Assembly (NCBI RefSeq): GCF_040939455.1
Contig: NC_134109.1
Coordinates: 73,003,001-73,067,000, forward strand
DNA length: 64,000 nucleotides
Source: Microcebus murinus
Lineage: Eukaryota; Chordata; Mammalia; Primates; Cheirogaleidae
Direction of reading: 5' to 3'
Under the pieces are notes generated by a model. The model was not told the DNA's origin. It worked only from the letters and a program-made list of their open reading frames with translations, and did not search any database. The translations under genes and the position numbers were made by a program. Below, one piece after another: positions 36,851 to 50,965 of this stretch. The first letter of the stretch is position 1; each line of letters begins with the position of its first letter.

Positions 36851-37599
36851 ATGTGGAAGGGGAAACTCAATGCCCAAACCAATTAGGACAGGAACGAGAG
36901 AAACTGGACTAAGGAAATGACACTGAAAAGAAAGGAAGGAACAAATATATGCAATATTTAAAAGAATAATAGACAAAATATAGTGGGTAGGAGCCAAGTC
37001 TAGGTGTCTCAAGGATTCTAGCTTGGGAAGACTGAATGGCATCACCAGTCTAGCTGAGAAATGCAAAAAGAAGAGCCTAGTTTCTAAGGGGAAAGCAAAA
37101 ACTTTAATAAAATTTATATGTGGAATTCCCCTATCAAGTTATGTTGTCTGGAGTTCAAGAAAGAAGTCAGGACTGCTGTTACATATTTAGGAGGATATTT
37201 CAGGAGTATGCAATACTTAGTATGAATTTTTTTTAATACATAAAATCAAGGACTATGAAAGAGGAGTGCCAATATATCTATTCTCTAGTTCAAGAGGATC
37301 TAATCTTTTAGCTGAGATTCAGTGGCCAATTTGTGCAAGGGAGAGAGTAAAGATTTATCAGAAATATTAATTCCATCCTTAAACATTATTCTTCCAATCT
37401 TTTACTAATAGTCTATTGCTGCCACTACAAGGATTGCTACAGGTCATTCTGGAGCTCATGGAGGGAGTGCAGTCCAGCTTTCTAACAGGTTATTTAATCT
37501 ACACTTGAATAATAAAGTGTTCACTTGACACATGCTCCTACTTATTTTGAAACTCAGAGAAATTGATTAGAGCATCAGTAAGATGCTTTCTTTGAATAG
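36851..37599. other. Unassigned intergenic DNA
   Basis: No coding or repeat signal that I can support. Confidence 0.4.
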
Positions 37600-37616
37600 T
37601 TATTTATACTATTTTT

Positions 37617-37950
<334 letters not shown>

Positions 37951-38308
37951 TTATTTATACTATTTTTGAATAGTATATTTATCTTTGAAATATATATAAT
38001 AAATGTTATCATATAGAAATCTTAATGTATGTCTTCATTATATCTTTATATCACTTAATTTATAGTCAGTTTTGTAATTTTTATAATTTCTACAGTTTGT
38101 ATTTGCTTTTCATTTACTTATAAAGCTGGTTCACATAGAATAGAAACCTTTTACATTTTATTCATTTCTTCTTAAATCAATGTCTCCTCTTTTTAGCTCC
38201 AAAATATTTGATCCATTTGTAATCATTAAATATTTACATAGTTTTCTTTGCCATATAAAAATAATGACTAATTATTTAGGGAATTATTGGGGTAAAAACT
38301 AATTGTCA

Positions 38309-38631
<323 letters not shown>

Positions 38632-38649
38632 AAAAACTAATTGTCATAC

Positions 38650-39277
38650 ACATGGAGTGGTGTAGAAATTTATAACTTCTGGTCTCAAAACATTTTATTG
38701 GTTAATAATATCAAATTTTCCTGATTATCTCTCTATGATTTCACTTCTGATTCTAACTAAATCTAAAAATCTTGGTATTAACTGTATCTGACTGTGGGTG
38801 AGTAAATTCAGATTTAAAAGTCTGATAGGCTTTAAGCCTTCTAGGCAATTATCCTCATTTATTCCTCCACCTATGTAGACACCGAGAAACTCAAAGGGCA
38901 TGAATACAGGTACATATCTGGATTAGAAGAGATTTGCCTTTTGAGAATCAGTGCCAAAGATCAGTGTCCACCATTTGGTGTTAATGGAAAATATGCCCAG
39001 GATGTGAGATTTCAGTAATCACCATCACTGACATCTGCAATAATAAACAAGGACACCACATTCCAAGGCTGACTTCACTCCTCCTTGATATTCTTAGGAT
39101 CCTCAGAACAGGGGTTCCTTATGAAGAACAAACCACATCAGAATAGAGTTCTTGAAAAGAGATTTCATGGTGGATATTGAAAACACTAACTAAACTGAAA
39201 AGTTTTGGGAAAATTTGATTAAAGAGATTAATTTCCAAGAATAGTCAAGATGAATCTGAATTTCTTGGATTGTGCAT
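38650..39277. other. Unassigned DNA downstream of the minus-strand OR
   Basis: Would hold the 3' UTR of the gene at 39278-40216. No repeat or further gene was recognised. Confidence 0.4.
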
Positions 39278-40216
39278 TTAAAAACTCTTTCTGAAATGTA
39301 CAGCCTTAACAAACAATCTCCTCATTGCCACCTTCATGTCCTTATTTCTAAATGTGTAGATCACAGGATTCATAAAAGGAGTAATAAGGGCATCAAAGAT
39401 AGCTAAAAATTTATCTATGGGTAAGGTAGGAAATGGCCACACATAGACAATAATGCAAGGACCAAAGAAGAAAACCACAACAGTGATGTGAGCTGAGAGG
39501 GTAGAGAGGGCCTTGGATGAACCACCTGAAGAGCGTTTATGAATCGTGACCAGGATGAAAGTGTAAGACAAAAGCAAGATGAAGAAGGTGCCCATGGAGA
39601 TGAAACCACTGTTGGCAGTGACCAGAAACTCCAGTCTATATGTGTCCATACATGCAAGTTTGATGAAGCGAGGAAAATCACAATAAAAGCTATCCATTTT
39701 GTTGGGACCACAAAAGGGTAAGTTTACAACAAAAGCCAATTGGGCCACAGAGTGGATGAGTCCGATGGTCCAAGCAACAGCCGTAAGAGAAATGCACATC
39801 CTTAAGCTCATGATGGTCAGGTAGTGGAGCGGCTTACAGATAGCAACGTATCGATCGTAGGCCATGACTATGAGCAGCACCATCTCTGTGCCCCCAACGG
39901 TGTGAATAAAGAACATCTGGGTAATGCACCCTTTCAAGGAGATGACTTTATGTTTCCTGAAAAGATCATAAATCATTTTGGGGGTTGCAATACTGGAAAC
40001 ACCAGTATCAATGAAGGAGAGATTTGCCAGCAGGAAATACATTGGGGAATGTAAGCGGTGGTCTGAAATGATGGTGAGCACAATGAGAAGGTTTCCTAGC
40101 ATACTTGCTATGTAAAATATTGTGAAAAACAGGAAAAGGAGAATCTGAATCTCCCAAGAACTGGTGAGTCCCAGCAAGAAAAATTCAGACACCACCGAGT
40201 GATTTCCTCCATCCAT
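39278..40216 (-). CDS. Olfactory receptor, OR4F-like (intact)
   Basis: Intact 312-aa odorant receptor on the minus strand, starting [12 protein letters not shown] and ending RKSF. It keeps N5-H-S, the TM1 [12 protein letters not shown] in TM3, the extracellular loop 2 cysteines, KALSTLSAH before TM6, and [13 protein letters not shown] after TM7. An upstream in-frame ATG at 40261 lies on the intron side of a good acceptor (CAG, plus-strand 40249-40251, preceded by a pyrimidine tract), so the ATG at 40216 is the better start. The SVVSEF N-terminus and overall similarity place it in OR4F, but it is less like human OR4F6 or OR4F15 than the two plus-strand genes are, and TM6 reads [13 protein letters not shown]. 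Its closest intact relative in the window is the gene at 60331-61269. I give no symbol because the orthologue is not clear to me. Confidence 0.92.
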   Translation of the reverse strand: MDGGNHSVVSEFFLLGLTSSWEIQILLFLFFTIFYIASMLGNLLIVLTIISDHRLHSPMYFLLANLSFIDTGVSSIATPKMIYDLFRKHKVISLKGCITQMFFIHTVGGTEMVLLIVMAYDRYVAICKPLHYLTIMSLRMCISLTAVAWTIGLIHSVAQLAFVVNLPFCGPNKMDSFYCDFPRFIKLACMDTYRLEFLVTANSGFISMGTFFILLLSYTFILVTIHKRSSGGSSKALSTLSAHITVVVFFFGPCIIVYVWPFPTLPIDKFLAIFDALITPFMNPVIYTFRNKDMKVAMRRLFVKAVHFRKSF

Positions 40217-40248
40217 CAATTTCGTGTACCAGGCTGACTTGAAGTTAC

Positions 40249-40275
40249 CTGAATGGTACAACAGGAGGAAAACAT
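40249..40275 (-). promoter_or_regulatory. Splice acceptor upstream of the minus-strand OR at 39278-40216
   Basis: Read on the minus strand, TTTTCCTCCTGTTGTACCATTCAG ends at plus-strand position 40249, with the exon starting at 40248, 32 bp before the ATG. This argues against the upstream ATG at 40261, which would be intronic. Confidence 0.5.
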
Positions 40276-41150
40276 AATTTTTAAGTTGAAGGAGATATCC
40301 TAGATATAGAGTAATGACTCAAATGCCAGAAACTGAAGATACCTTGCCATTTTACACAAAATTTACATAGTACAAAATTCGCAGAGAGCCAGCCCTAGAA
40401 CTTTTTCCACACCCAGATATTTTGTACCATTTAATCAAGTAGCCTCAAATTTAGTTTGGGCTTTAGAGTATAATTAAAAATGGGAAATATATGCAAAAGC
40501 ATCTAAAATTTTAAATAGAGATATGTCAGAAAATAGAGGGACATACTTTCTAATTTCTACATGGAAAAAAATGCCCCAGAATGGAAACCTGCTAAAACAG
40601 AAAAAAGTTAGTTATTTTTGTCGTATTATGTAGCCACCTTACTACATTCTATAGTTTTTTGCTGAAATGTCTTAGATTTTCTAGGTTTACAATAATGTCA
40701 CCAGCAAAAAGGGATCACTTTTTACATCTGTAATTTTTATTGGTTTGATTAAGATAGCATTTATTTCATTACTCCCTTATTAACATGGAAGTCCTACCAC
40801 ACTTTTACGTGCATGGTTACCACCGTTTTCTAGTGACACAATTCTCTACTCTTAAAATAAGTGAGATCAACTATTTCCCCTACCAATATGTTCTATTTCC
40901 TTCCTGCTTTCCCCTAACACCAATTAAGATGAGACCTTTGGAATACTTTTCTCCGTCTCTTATTTCCTCCTCTCCCTACTCAGTTTTTTTTTTATCCTTC
41001 TGGAACTACTGTTTGTTTTACATATTATGCCTCCTGAATCTATCCTCCCTGTTTTGTTTCATGATTTTCATCTCATTATCTTTATCCTATGTGTTTTTAG
41101 ATACCCAATTGCACCTTCCAGCCGCAAATTTGGATTTCAAAAATAATCAT
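40276..41150. other. Unassigned DNA upstream of the minus-strand OR
   Basis: Presumed intron and leader of that gene. A 124-codon plus frame at 40785-41159 (rich in Phe, Ser and Leu) has no recognised motif and is probably chance in pyrimidine-rich DNA. Confidence 0.4.
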
Positions 41151-41152
41151 CT

Positions 41153-41320
41153 AGGCTAAATTCAGTGGCACATGTCTGTACTCCCAGCGACTCAAGAGGT
41201 TGAAGCAACAACATTGCTTGAGTTACAGGCAGCAGTCAACTATGATTGTTCCTGTGAATGACCATTGCACTCTAGCTTGGGCAAGATAGCTTGATCCAGT
41301 CTCTAAAATAAATAAATAAG
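41153..41320 (+). mobile_element. Fossil Alu monomer / 7SL-derived element
   Basis: GGCTAAATTCAGTGGCACAT starts like 7SL RNA. The 3' part, CCTGTGAATGACCATTGCAC, keeps the CCTGTGAAT box that is present in 7SL but absent from standard Alu arms. About 165 bp, with an AATAAATAAATAAG tail. This fits a FAM-type SINE or an internally deleted 7SL pseudogene. Confidence 0.6.
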
Positions 41321-42070
41321 AGTAATCATCTTCTTTAAATCCATCTTCTAAACTGTTCAACTCCAGAGGGTCTTGTCTACGTTGCACTTGACTCTCCTTA
41401 CATGCTATTGTTATGTTTTATTGAAATTAGTATATTCTTTTTCCAGTAGCCATGTATCAAATATCAACCTAATAATACATATATTTAATATGGGTTTAAT
41501 GAATAAAAATTATGGGATTTAACAGGATCATTCAGAAATCATCTATAGCAATGATCTGATTCCAAGATTCATTCAATAATACCCAGTCTAGTCTGATTTT
41601 TTTTACTCTCTATTCTCTCCAGGGATGTAAATGCCACCTAAACACAGTGGTAGACTCTTTGCTAAATTAGAATCATAACTTGAGTTCTACCATAGAAATA
41701 TGCCTATAAATCTGTGAATAAATAAATATCCTGGGCATTGGGTTTTAAAGTAAACTATAATTCTCAATAACAATACTTTTATGTATTGCTTTGTGATTAA
41801 GTGATTAAAGAAAAGCAAAATTGATAAGTTTGATATTTTTTAAGGACACAAACCTAGAATTGAACTCATCTCAAACATTTTCTGTCACATTGGAGGCTGA
41901 CCTTGAAGACAAGTAAAATTTTCTCTACAACATAACAAAGAACGAGAATTTAAAATAAAAATTAAATCATGTTAATCTTTCCAAATCTAAAATTTGGGTA
42001 TTATATAGTTTATTTAAACTGGTTTGTTTGTTTTCCTTCTGTTTAATGATCTGGATAGACAGATGTTAAC
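41321..42070. other. Unassigned intergenic DNA
   Basis: AT-rich, with nothing recognised. Confidence 0.4.
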
Positions 42071-42074
42071 ATAT

Positions 42075-42305
42075 TGGCTAAAAATGAAGAATCACAAGTC
42101 AAGCTTCTGGGTTTAAACTTGACTCAACCACTTACCTTCCCATTTACCCTAACCTTAGAGAAGTTACCTGTCTCATTGTATCTAAGTTTATTCATCTCTT
42201 AAATTGAGTAATAATACTTCTGGCCTCAAACAAGGCTATGAATAAAGAGTTTGGAACAGTATTTGACACATAGGAAGAACTCAATAACTGTTAGCTATAA
42301 TGATA
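42075..42305 (-). repeat. MIR
   Basis: Reverse MIR: CTTCTGGGTTTAAACTTGACTC, then AACCACTTACC, the AGAGAAGTTACCTGTCTC segment and CACATAGGAAGAACTCAATA in the expected order. Confidence 0.85.
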
Positions 42306-42830
42306 CTATTATAAACATCCTTAGTGGCACTAAACTCTCCTGGTAGTTTTAATTCTCAAACTCCTCCGTTTATTATTCCCCATTTTTAATTTTCCTCCAG
42401 TATATAAATAAGAACATTATTTAAGATCTTCCCTATTCTTTTCTCCTAATGGGCTTTCTGTTTGGTCTTATTATACCCTCCCCAAAAGCTTGACCACTAT
42501 TTGAGAGGCAATGTATAAGGAAGGCTCTAGTAGTATCCCTAGCATACAAATGCTAGTTGAATCTGAGCAAGTATGCCATTCATCCTAAACAACATAGTCA
42601 TATTTCCCTCAGCCTATATGCTTGTATATGCATCATATGCACATGAAATTTTACATGACTACAACAAAACTCAATCAACTCTCTGTTCCCCAGTGCAGCT
42701 TTTCTCCAGATCTATTATAATATTGCCAGCATCTCATTGATTCTGCTTCTCTCAAATCTCTCATTTGCTTTCACTACCCATTACTAAAATCCTATAATAT
42801 AGGAAAACTGATCTCTCCCCATTTCTTCAC
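42306..42830. other. Unassigned intergenic DNA
   Basis: AT-rich, with no gene or repeat recognised. Confidence 0.35.
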
Positions 42831-42832
42831 AA

Positions 42833-43467
42833 GGCATGGTAGCTCATGCCTGCAATAACAGCACTTTGGGAAGAGGTAAGGAGTTCAAGACCAGCCTGAG
42901 CAACATATCAAGACCTGTTGGCCAGGTGCGATGGCTCATGCCTGTAATCCTAGCTCTCTGGGAGGCCAAGGCAGGCGGATCGTTTGAGCTCAGGCGTTCG
43001 AAACCAAACTGAGCAAGAGCGAGACCCTGTCTCTACTATAAATAGAAAGAAATTAATTGAACAACTAATATATATAGAAAAAAAATTAGCCAGGCATGGT
43101 GGCACATGCCTATAGTCCCAGCTACTCCTTGGGAGGCTGAGGCAGGAGGATTGCTTGAGCCCAGGAGATTGAGGTTGCTGTGAGCTAGGCTGACGCCATG
43201 GCACTCACTCTAGCCTGGGCAACAAAGTGAGACTCTGTCTCAAAAAAGAGAAAAACGACCCTGTCTCTGTGAGAAAAAAAAAATTTTTTAATTAGCCAGA
43301 TATGGAAGTGCATGACTATAGTCTCAGTTACTTGGGAACTGAGGCAGAAGGGTCACATGAGCCCAGGAGTTTGAGGATGTAGTGAGCTATTATTGGGCCA
43401 CCGAACTCCAGCCTGGGTGACAGAGTGAGACCCTGTCTCTTAAAAAATAATAAAAATAAAATAAAAT
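42833..43467 (+). mobile_element. Old Alu hosting a younger Alu
   Basis: The left part, 42833-42919 (GGCATGGTAGCTCATGCCTG...ATATCAAGACCTG), and the right part, 43256-43467 (ACCCTGTCTCTGTGAG...GACAGAGTGAGACCCTGTCTC), form one diverged Alu. Its middle is interrupted at the GACC(C)TGTCTC site by the next element. Confidence 0.85.
42920..43255 (+). mobile_element. Lemur-type Alu inside an older Alu
   Basis: Complete Alu with the lemur linker (CTATAAATAGAAAGAAATTA), less decayed than its host. Confidence 0.92.
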
Positions 43468-43469
43468 AC

Positions 43470-44040
43470 CAGTTCACCTCTCTTTAGTCTTATGGTATCC
43501 AGAATAGGCAAACTTTTTATTATGAATGGCGTTTCCTTTCTCAACACTTATTGACATATTAGTTCTTGTCTGACCCTCTTCACTATCTGCACTTACTGTT
43601 CTTAATGTGCTAATAATCTTGGTTTTAAAACTTTAAAAAGGGTCTATCTAATTATAAATACAATCCAATTACTTCCTGAATCTTGTAGATCATACTTCTA
43701 TTAATTCTGATCTCATATTGGTATTATAAAATATTAATATTATAGTATAGTGGTATTATATCCTCAGGAGATCAAGACACTATATGTTAAAATATCATTA
43801 GTCCTGATGATTAGCCCTACGTGTTATAAACTCATCTGAATTAAAAATGTGCCTATCTCTCCTAATTGCACTGAGACAATTTTTTCAACTTCTGTCCTAC
43901 TATAAATGCTGCTTTTTCACCGTTTTTTATGAATCATTTCCTCCAGGAAAAAAAATTTATAATATTAATTTGCTTTTCTCCTTAAAGCTTACAGCCTCTA
44001 GAAACCTTTCATGTGTCTTGTTATAAAATAGCCAGTGAAG
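43470..44040. other. Unassigned intergenic DNA
   Basis: AT-rich, with nothing recognised. Confidence 0.35.
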
Positions 44041-44044
44041 AATA

Positions 44045-44165
44045 TACGAAAGACAACAATATGATCCACTATTTACAGATTAGAAAATAAGGATTCAAAA
44101 AGGTTAAATGAATTGCCTGATTTTGCACAGCCAAGTATCAAATTCAAATCCAATTCTTGCATGTG
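44045..44165 (+). repeat. MIR
   Basis: CCACTATTTACAGATTAGAAAA, the GGTTAAATGAATTGCCTGA segment and CACAGCCAAG follow the MIR core. Confidence 0.7.
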
Positions 44166-44194
44166 CTTAAATACATACAAGTGAGTAAAAATTA

Positions 44195-44529
44195 GGCCGG
44201 GCGCGGTGGCTCACGCCTGTAATCCTAGCACTTTGGGAGGCCGAGGCGGGCGGATTGCTCAAGGTCAGGAGTTCGAAACCAGCCTGAGCGAGACCCCGTC
44301 TCTACCAAAAATAGAAAGAAATTAATTGACCAACTAAAAATATATATATACAAAAAATTAGCCGGGCATGGTGGCACATGCCTGTAGTCCCAGCTACTCG
44401 GGAGGCTGAGGCAGTAGGATAGCTGAGCCCAGGAGATTGAGGTTGCTGTGAGCTAGGCTGACGCCACGGTACTCACTCTAGCCTGGGCAACAAAGTGAGA
44501 CTCTGCCTCAAAAAAAAAAAAAAAAAAAA
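44195..44529 (+). mobile_element. Young Alu, lemur type
   Basis: GGCCGGGCGCGGTGGCTCAC through a long A-tail. AAAAATTAG before and AAAAATAG after suggest the target duplication. Confidence 0.95.
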
Positions 44530-44761
44530 TAGTATAATATCTAAAGAAAATTTCAAAACTTTTAAAGTTGCTATCTTTCTATAAAAGGACTATGGGTGTT
44601 TTTTTTCTGTTTTTCTAACTTTTATTTATAAATTTTCTATTGTACACCTGTATTTCTCTTTAGAAAAAAATATAAAGAGCAAGTTGATTCCAGATTCCAG
44701 GCAATCTTCACTATAGTGCTCTGTAAGTTAAAGATAATTATCAGGGAAATGAGGGAGTATC

Positions 44762-45102
<341 letters not shown>

Positions 45103-45110
45103 CTAGTATC

Positions 45111-47385
45111 ATTTACTATTACTGTATGTGATAGAATTTCGTGGAAGACAAAGAGGGCCTTGGTACCTACCACCTCATCTCCAGCTCTTCTACGCTCTTT
45201 TGTCATACTGTCATCTGCTCCTACTACCTTCATATTTTCCTTTGACTGTGCAAAGATTTCCACTATATTATTCTCTCACACATCTATTCTCCTCTAAGTT
45301 CCCAGCCTTCAGAATTATTCTTTCCCACATACTTTTCAATTGACCCATTTATTAATACATGCTGAGCCAGTTCCACATGAGGAGTTAGGAGGAAATCAGT
45401 GCAGTTTTCTGGGTTTATAGTAATTCTGATCATATTTTTATTTTAGTTATACATGCTCCTGACTGTGCTATGCTTCCTAATTATTCCAGGGTGCTACAAC
45501 TCTCAGCTCTCACCTTGCCCTCCTTATGCTCCAGAAAAAGGGACATCAACAACTTAGCACTCAACTTCTAAAATGTTGCCTCTACCTGACCTTAGCTCCC
45601 TATGGCAGAGTTTTACATGAGAATTGAAGTTTACTCTATTCCACTGTCTGTATTGCATTAAAAGAAAAACAGATGAATTTTCTCTGAGCCTATAAATAAT
45701 TCATACTCGATTAAAATACCATTAATCCTGTTTACAAAGAGAGTCAGTGGGACCCAAAACCTCTCTCTTACCTGAGTTAGGTCAAAGAATCTAATCTACT
45801 CTCCTCAGATGGTAGACCAAATCCCTCCAAATTTTGTGAGAAGACAAAAAGCTTCAATCATTTGATAGCTACAATTTCTAAAGAGAAAAATAATAATTAG
45901 TTTGAGTGATACCAGGAACCAAATGACAGATATTAGGAGTTTATAAAACACAGAAACTGAAGACATCACTTAGTTATTTATCTCCCTTCTGAAACATTCT
46001 CTTTTGGTCAAAATCTTACCCTTCATTCAAGATCCAACTTAGTGTCATCTTCTCAAAAAAATAAAAAATAAAAAGTTACCCGATACTGTTAGCAAAAGCC
46101 ATAGCTTGCTCATCTTGATGCTCTTCTCCATGCCTTGCCCAGAATGCATATATAACAAATATCTCAAATATGAATTAAATTATAGATTAAATTAAGAGGG
46201 AAAATATTTACTGAGCAATTGTCGGAGACAGATCAACTATCCAAGGATAGCCTGGATTTATATCTAGTCTACTAGCCTGTAAAACATTTGTTTTACATAT
46301 GTTTTACAGAATAGTACTTGAAGTAAGGAGCATTTTTCTAGGTTCAGAAGAGGATAATTTTACATTCTGACTGAGATTATAATTTCAAAAACAAAGAGTC
46401 CTGCATTGTTTTCCTCAAGTAAAAAAGGTTCTAATTAACAACCTTGAATATTGGTGACCAAATGATCATACTGAGTCTTGGGAATAGTCAGTCCTTCCTT
46501 GATTAGATTTTCCTGGGAATTATCCCTCAGAGTCTATACCGATTTTCACCCAGGGAATAAAAAAGACAAAAGAACAGAAGATTAATGTACAGATTTATCC
46601 AGAATTTCCCTAGAAAAAAATTAATGTACAGAAATATTTTTGTGTAAAGCGAGTCAATAGAAGTAACTAACTGAGAAATCCAACACTTCGAAATACTTGG
46701 AAAGAAGAGCTGAAAGGTGAAAGAGTAACTGTATTCTAGTACTAACTAGAGATTTCATGGCAGACACACTCTCTTCAATGAGGACAAGGAAGTAATAGGA
46801 AATGAGAAGCCACAAAACATAAAGCTATTTATTACTTTACCAATTTTGATTTTCAAGATGTTTTGAGGCCCCAAACCCAGGACCTTAGACTATAGAAATT
46901 TGTTATCAAAGAGTATTGTAAAGTCATAAAGCATTACTGACTGGAGCATACGAGGAATTATGTTAGACAGTTTTTGGATAAATATACCTTTTCCAGGAAA
47001 ACCTTTCTTGACCATATTTAATAAGAGTTTCATATACAGTTCTTTAACAGTCCCGGGATCTTTCCCTCTCTTTCTATTCTTGCCATCATCCTTCTGATAT
47101 TATTGGCTTCATATTATCTCTTACGAAGAACTACAATTGAGCAGCCCCCACCCCAGCACCACACACTACCATAAGCTGATCAGTAAGGCAAGTGGCATTG
47201 CACAATGCAGAGCACATGGTCACTATTTAAAAAAAAATTTTTTTTTAAATCTATTTGACTAATTTTTTTCTGGTCTAGGTTAGAATAATTTTTATAATCA
47301 ATAAATGTAACCAAATAGTTGACCCCTCATAAACATAGCCTCTACCGAAGAGAGCTATTATAAGAATTCAATGAAGTAAAGCCAT
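45111..47385. other. Unassigned intergenic DNA with possible L2 relics
   Basis: No gene. Short stretches at 46010-46060 (CTTCATTCAAGATCCAACTT) and 46985-47060 (CCTTTCTTGACC) resemble L2 but are weak. A self-complementary A/T run (TTTAAAAAAAAATTTTTTTTTAAA) lies at about 47226-47250. Confidence 0.4.
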
Positions 47386-47389
47386 TGTC

Positions 47390-48180
47390 TGAGCTTTACA
47401 TATTTGTAGATAATGTCAAAATTGACTTTAACAATCCATCTATATGCTATTTACAAGACACATACCTAAAAACACAAAGATACAGAAACACTGAAAGTAA
47501 AATAACAGGAAAATTATCATAATGATAAAAGATTCAATTCACCAGGAACATTCTAAATTTGTATGTAATTAATATGAAAGCCTCAAAATAATAAAAAAAA
47601 ATTGATTAAATACAGCATCTTTCCAACATAATAGAAAACTTCAATACATTTCTTACACCACTTATAAGCCAAGCAAACAAAACACAGCAATGCTATGGAC
47701 TTGAACAATCATGAGCAATATTAATGATTAAATAAACAATCATGGTGCCATTAAAATATACAGAACTCTATTTCCCACAATTAGAGAATATATACTTTTT
47801 AAAACATATATGAAGCAATTACAAAAACTTACCAATACCTTGTATCAGGTAGTTTAATAAAAAGAGAGAAAGAAAAGAAAAGAAAAAGAAAAACCTACCA
47901 AGTAAGAAAACATGTCTTAACATATTTCAAAGAATATGACCTCAATCTGTGACGACAACACTATCAACTTAACAAGTTTTTAAAAGAGATATATTTTTTA
48001 AATTCCAGAACATTTGGAAACTCTGAAATTGCTAAATAATTTTTGTTTCAGTGAAGGATTTTTGGAAATTTTAAATACTTAAAACAATGTGTGGGGTATG
48101 GAAGCTTATGTGTACTTCAATGAAAATGCACATATGAGAAAAGAAGAAAGCCAAAAATTAAGTACTAACTTTCCAAAGTA
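47390..48180 (+). mobile_element. Old L1 ORF2 endonuclease-region fragment
   Basis: TATGCTATTTACAAGACACA, the ATAATGATAAAAGATTCAAT segment, AATTTGTATGTAATTAATAT and GAACATTTGGAAACTCTGAA follow the order of old mammalian L1 ORF2, with deletions. An (AAAGA)n tract at 47862-47895 interrupts it. Confidence 0.7.
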
Positions 48181-48655
48181 AGAAGTTAGAAAAATAACAC
48201 AATAAATTCAAAGAAAGTAGATGGATAGATTCTAGTGATTAGCCCTTTACAGGATGTATAACATGCGAATATTTTCTCCGGTTTTGTAGGTTGTCGGTTT
48301 ACTCTCGTGATAGATTCTTTGGCTGTGCAGAAGCTTTTTAATTTGACTGGGTCCCATTTATTTATTTTTGTTGTTGCTGTGATTGCTTTTGGGGTCTTCT
48401 TCATAAATTCTTTGCCTAGGCCAATATCTATAAGAGTTTTTCCAACATTTTCTTCTAGAATTCTTACAGTTTCACACCTTAGGTTTAAGGTTTTATTATC
48501 CACTGTGAGTTGATTTTTGTGAGAGGTGAAAGGTGGGGATCCTGTTTCAGTCTTTTATATGTAGCTATCCAGTTTTCTCAGCACCATTTAACTATACAGA
48601 ACTCAGGAAAATCAGCAAGAAAAAATCAAACAGCCCTATCAAAAAGTGGGCAAAG

Positions 48656-48986
<331 letters not shown>

Positions 48987-49030
48987 AAAAAGTGGGCAAA
49001 GGACATGAACAGAAACTTTTCAAAAGAAGA

Positions 49031-49362
49031 TTGCCGGGCGTAGTGGCTCACGCCTGTAATCCTAGCACTTTGGGAGGCCGAGGCGGGCGGATTGCTCAAG
49101 GCCAGGAGTTCGAAACCAGCCTGAGTGAGACTCCTTCTCTACCAAAAATAGAAATAAATTAATTGACCAACTAAAAATATATATACAAAAAAAAAATAGC
49201 CAGGCATGGTGGCGCATGCCTGTAGTCCCAGCTACTCGGGAGGCTGAGGCAGTAGGATCGCTGAGCCCCGGGAGATTGAGGTTGCTGTGAGCCAGGCTGA
49301 TGCCACGGCACTCACTCTAACCTGGGCAACAAAGTGAGACTCTGTCTCAAAAAAAAAAAAAA
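49031..49362 (+). mobile_element. Young Alu in L1
   Basis: Complete lemur Alu flanked by AAAAGAAGA (49022-49030 and about 49363-49371), only about 45 bp from the previous Alu. Confidence 0.94.
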
Positions 49363-50369
49363 AAAAGAAGAAGATAGACTAATGGCTAACAAACATATGA
49401 AAAAATGCTCAACATTTCTAATAATCAGAGAAATGCAAATCAAAACCACAATGAAATATCACTTATCTCCAGTGAGAATGGCCTTTATCAAAAAGTCCCA
49501 AAACAATAAATGTTGGCATAGATGTGGAGAGATAGGAACATTCATACACTGCTGGTGAGACTGCAAACTGGTGCAACCTCTGTGGAAAGCAATATGGAGA
49601 TACTTCAAAGAGATACAAGTAGAACTACCATTTGATCCAGCAATCCCATTACTGGGCATCCATCCAAAAGAACAAAAGACATTCTATAAAAAAGACATCT
49701 GTACTTGAATGTTTATAGCAGCACAATTCACAATTGCAAAGATGTGGTAACAACCCAAGTGCCCATCAATACATAAGTGGATTAATAAAATGTAGTATAT
49801 GTACACCATGGAGTTCTATTCAGCATCAAGAAACAATGGTGATCTAGCACCTCTTTTATTATCCTTGTTAGAGCTGGAACCATTCTACTAAGTGAAGTAT
49901 CACGGGAATAGAAAAAGAAGCATCACATGTACTCGCCATCAAATTGGTATTAACTGATCAACACTTAGGTGTACATATAGTAATAACATTCATTGGGTAT
50001 CAGGCAGGTGGGAGCGGGAGAAAGGTGTGGGTATATGCACACCTAATGGCTCCAGTGTGCACTGTCTGGAGAATGGACACTTAAAGCTCTGACTTGGGTA
50101 GGGCAAAGGTGATGTACGTAACCTAAACATTTTGAGCATAATATGCTGAAATTAAAAAAAATTTTTTTAAAGAGTTCTGCTTTCTGCACATTCTTAGTGG
50201 TATTTGTTATTTTTGTCTTTTTGATACTAGCCATTCTAAGCAGTGTGAGATGATATCTCATTTTGTGGTTTTGATTTCCCTGATGACTAATGATGTTGAA
50301 CATTTTTCATACATTTGTTTGACCATTGTATGTCTTCTTTTGAAAAATGTCTATCCAAACAATTTGCCC

Positions 50370-50709
50370 TTTTTTTTTTCTTTTTTTTTTGAGACAGAGT
50401 CTCACTTTATTGCCCAGGCTAGAGTGAGTGCCGTGGCGTCAGCCTAGCTCACAGCAACCTCAAACTCCTGGCTCAAGCAATCCTCCTGCCTCAGCCTCCC
50501 AAGTAGCTGGGACTACAGGCATTCGCCACCATGCCCGGCTAGTTTTTTGTATATATATATTAGTTGGCCAATTAATTTCTTTCTATTTATTGTAGAGACG
50601 GGGTCTCACTCTTGCTCAGGCTGGTTTCGAACTCCTGACCTCGAGCAATCCGCCCGCCTCAGCCTCCCAGAGAGCTAGGATTACAGGCGTGAGCCACCGC
50701 GCCCAGCCT
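50370..50709 (-). mobile_element. Young Alu in old L1
   Basis: Reverse lemur Alu flanked by AATTTGCCC at 50361-50369 and 50710-50718. Confidence 0.95.
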
Positions 50710-50965
50710 AATTTGCCCATTTTTTAACCAAATTATGTGTTGTTGTTGCTTTTGATCTTTTTTCCTTTTTGTTATGTTTTGTTTGCTGTTGTTTGAGTCC
50801 CTTGTTGGAGAAATAGTTTGCAAACATTTTCTCTCATTCTGTGGGTTGCCTCTTCACTTGATTATTTACTTTGCCATACAGATTTTTAGCTTGATATAAT
50901 ACTACTTGTCTGTTTTTGCTTTTGTTGCCTGTGCTTTTGAGGTCTCATTCCCAAAATCATTTCCC

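Noticed and set aside
40217..40261. Upstream ATG for the minus-strand OR
   Set aside because: It lies on the intron side of a good splice acceptor and adds 15 residues not seen in relatives.
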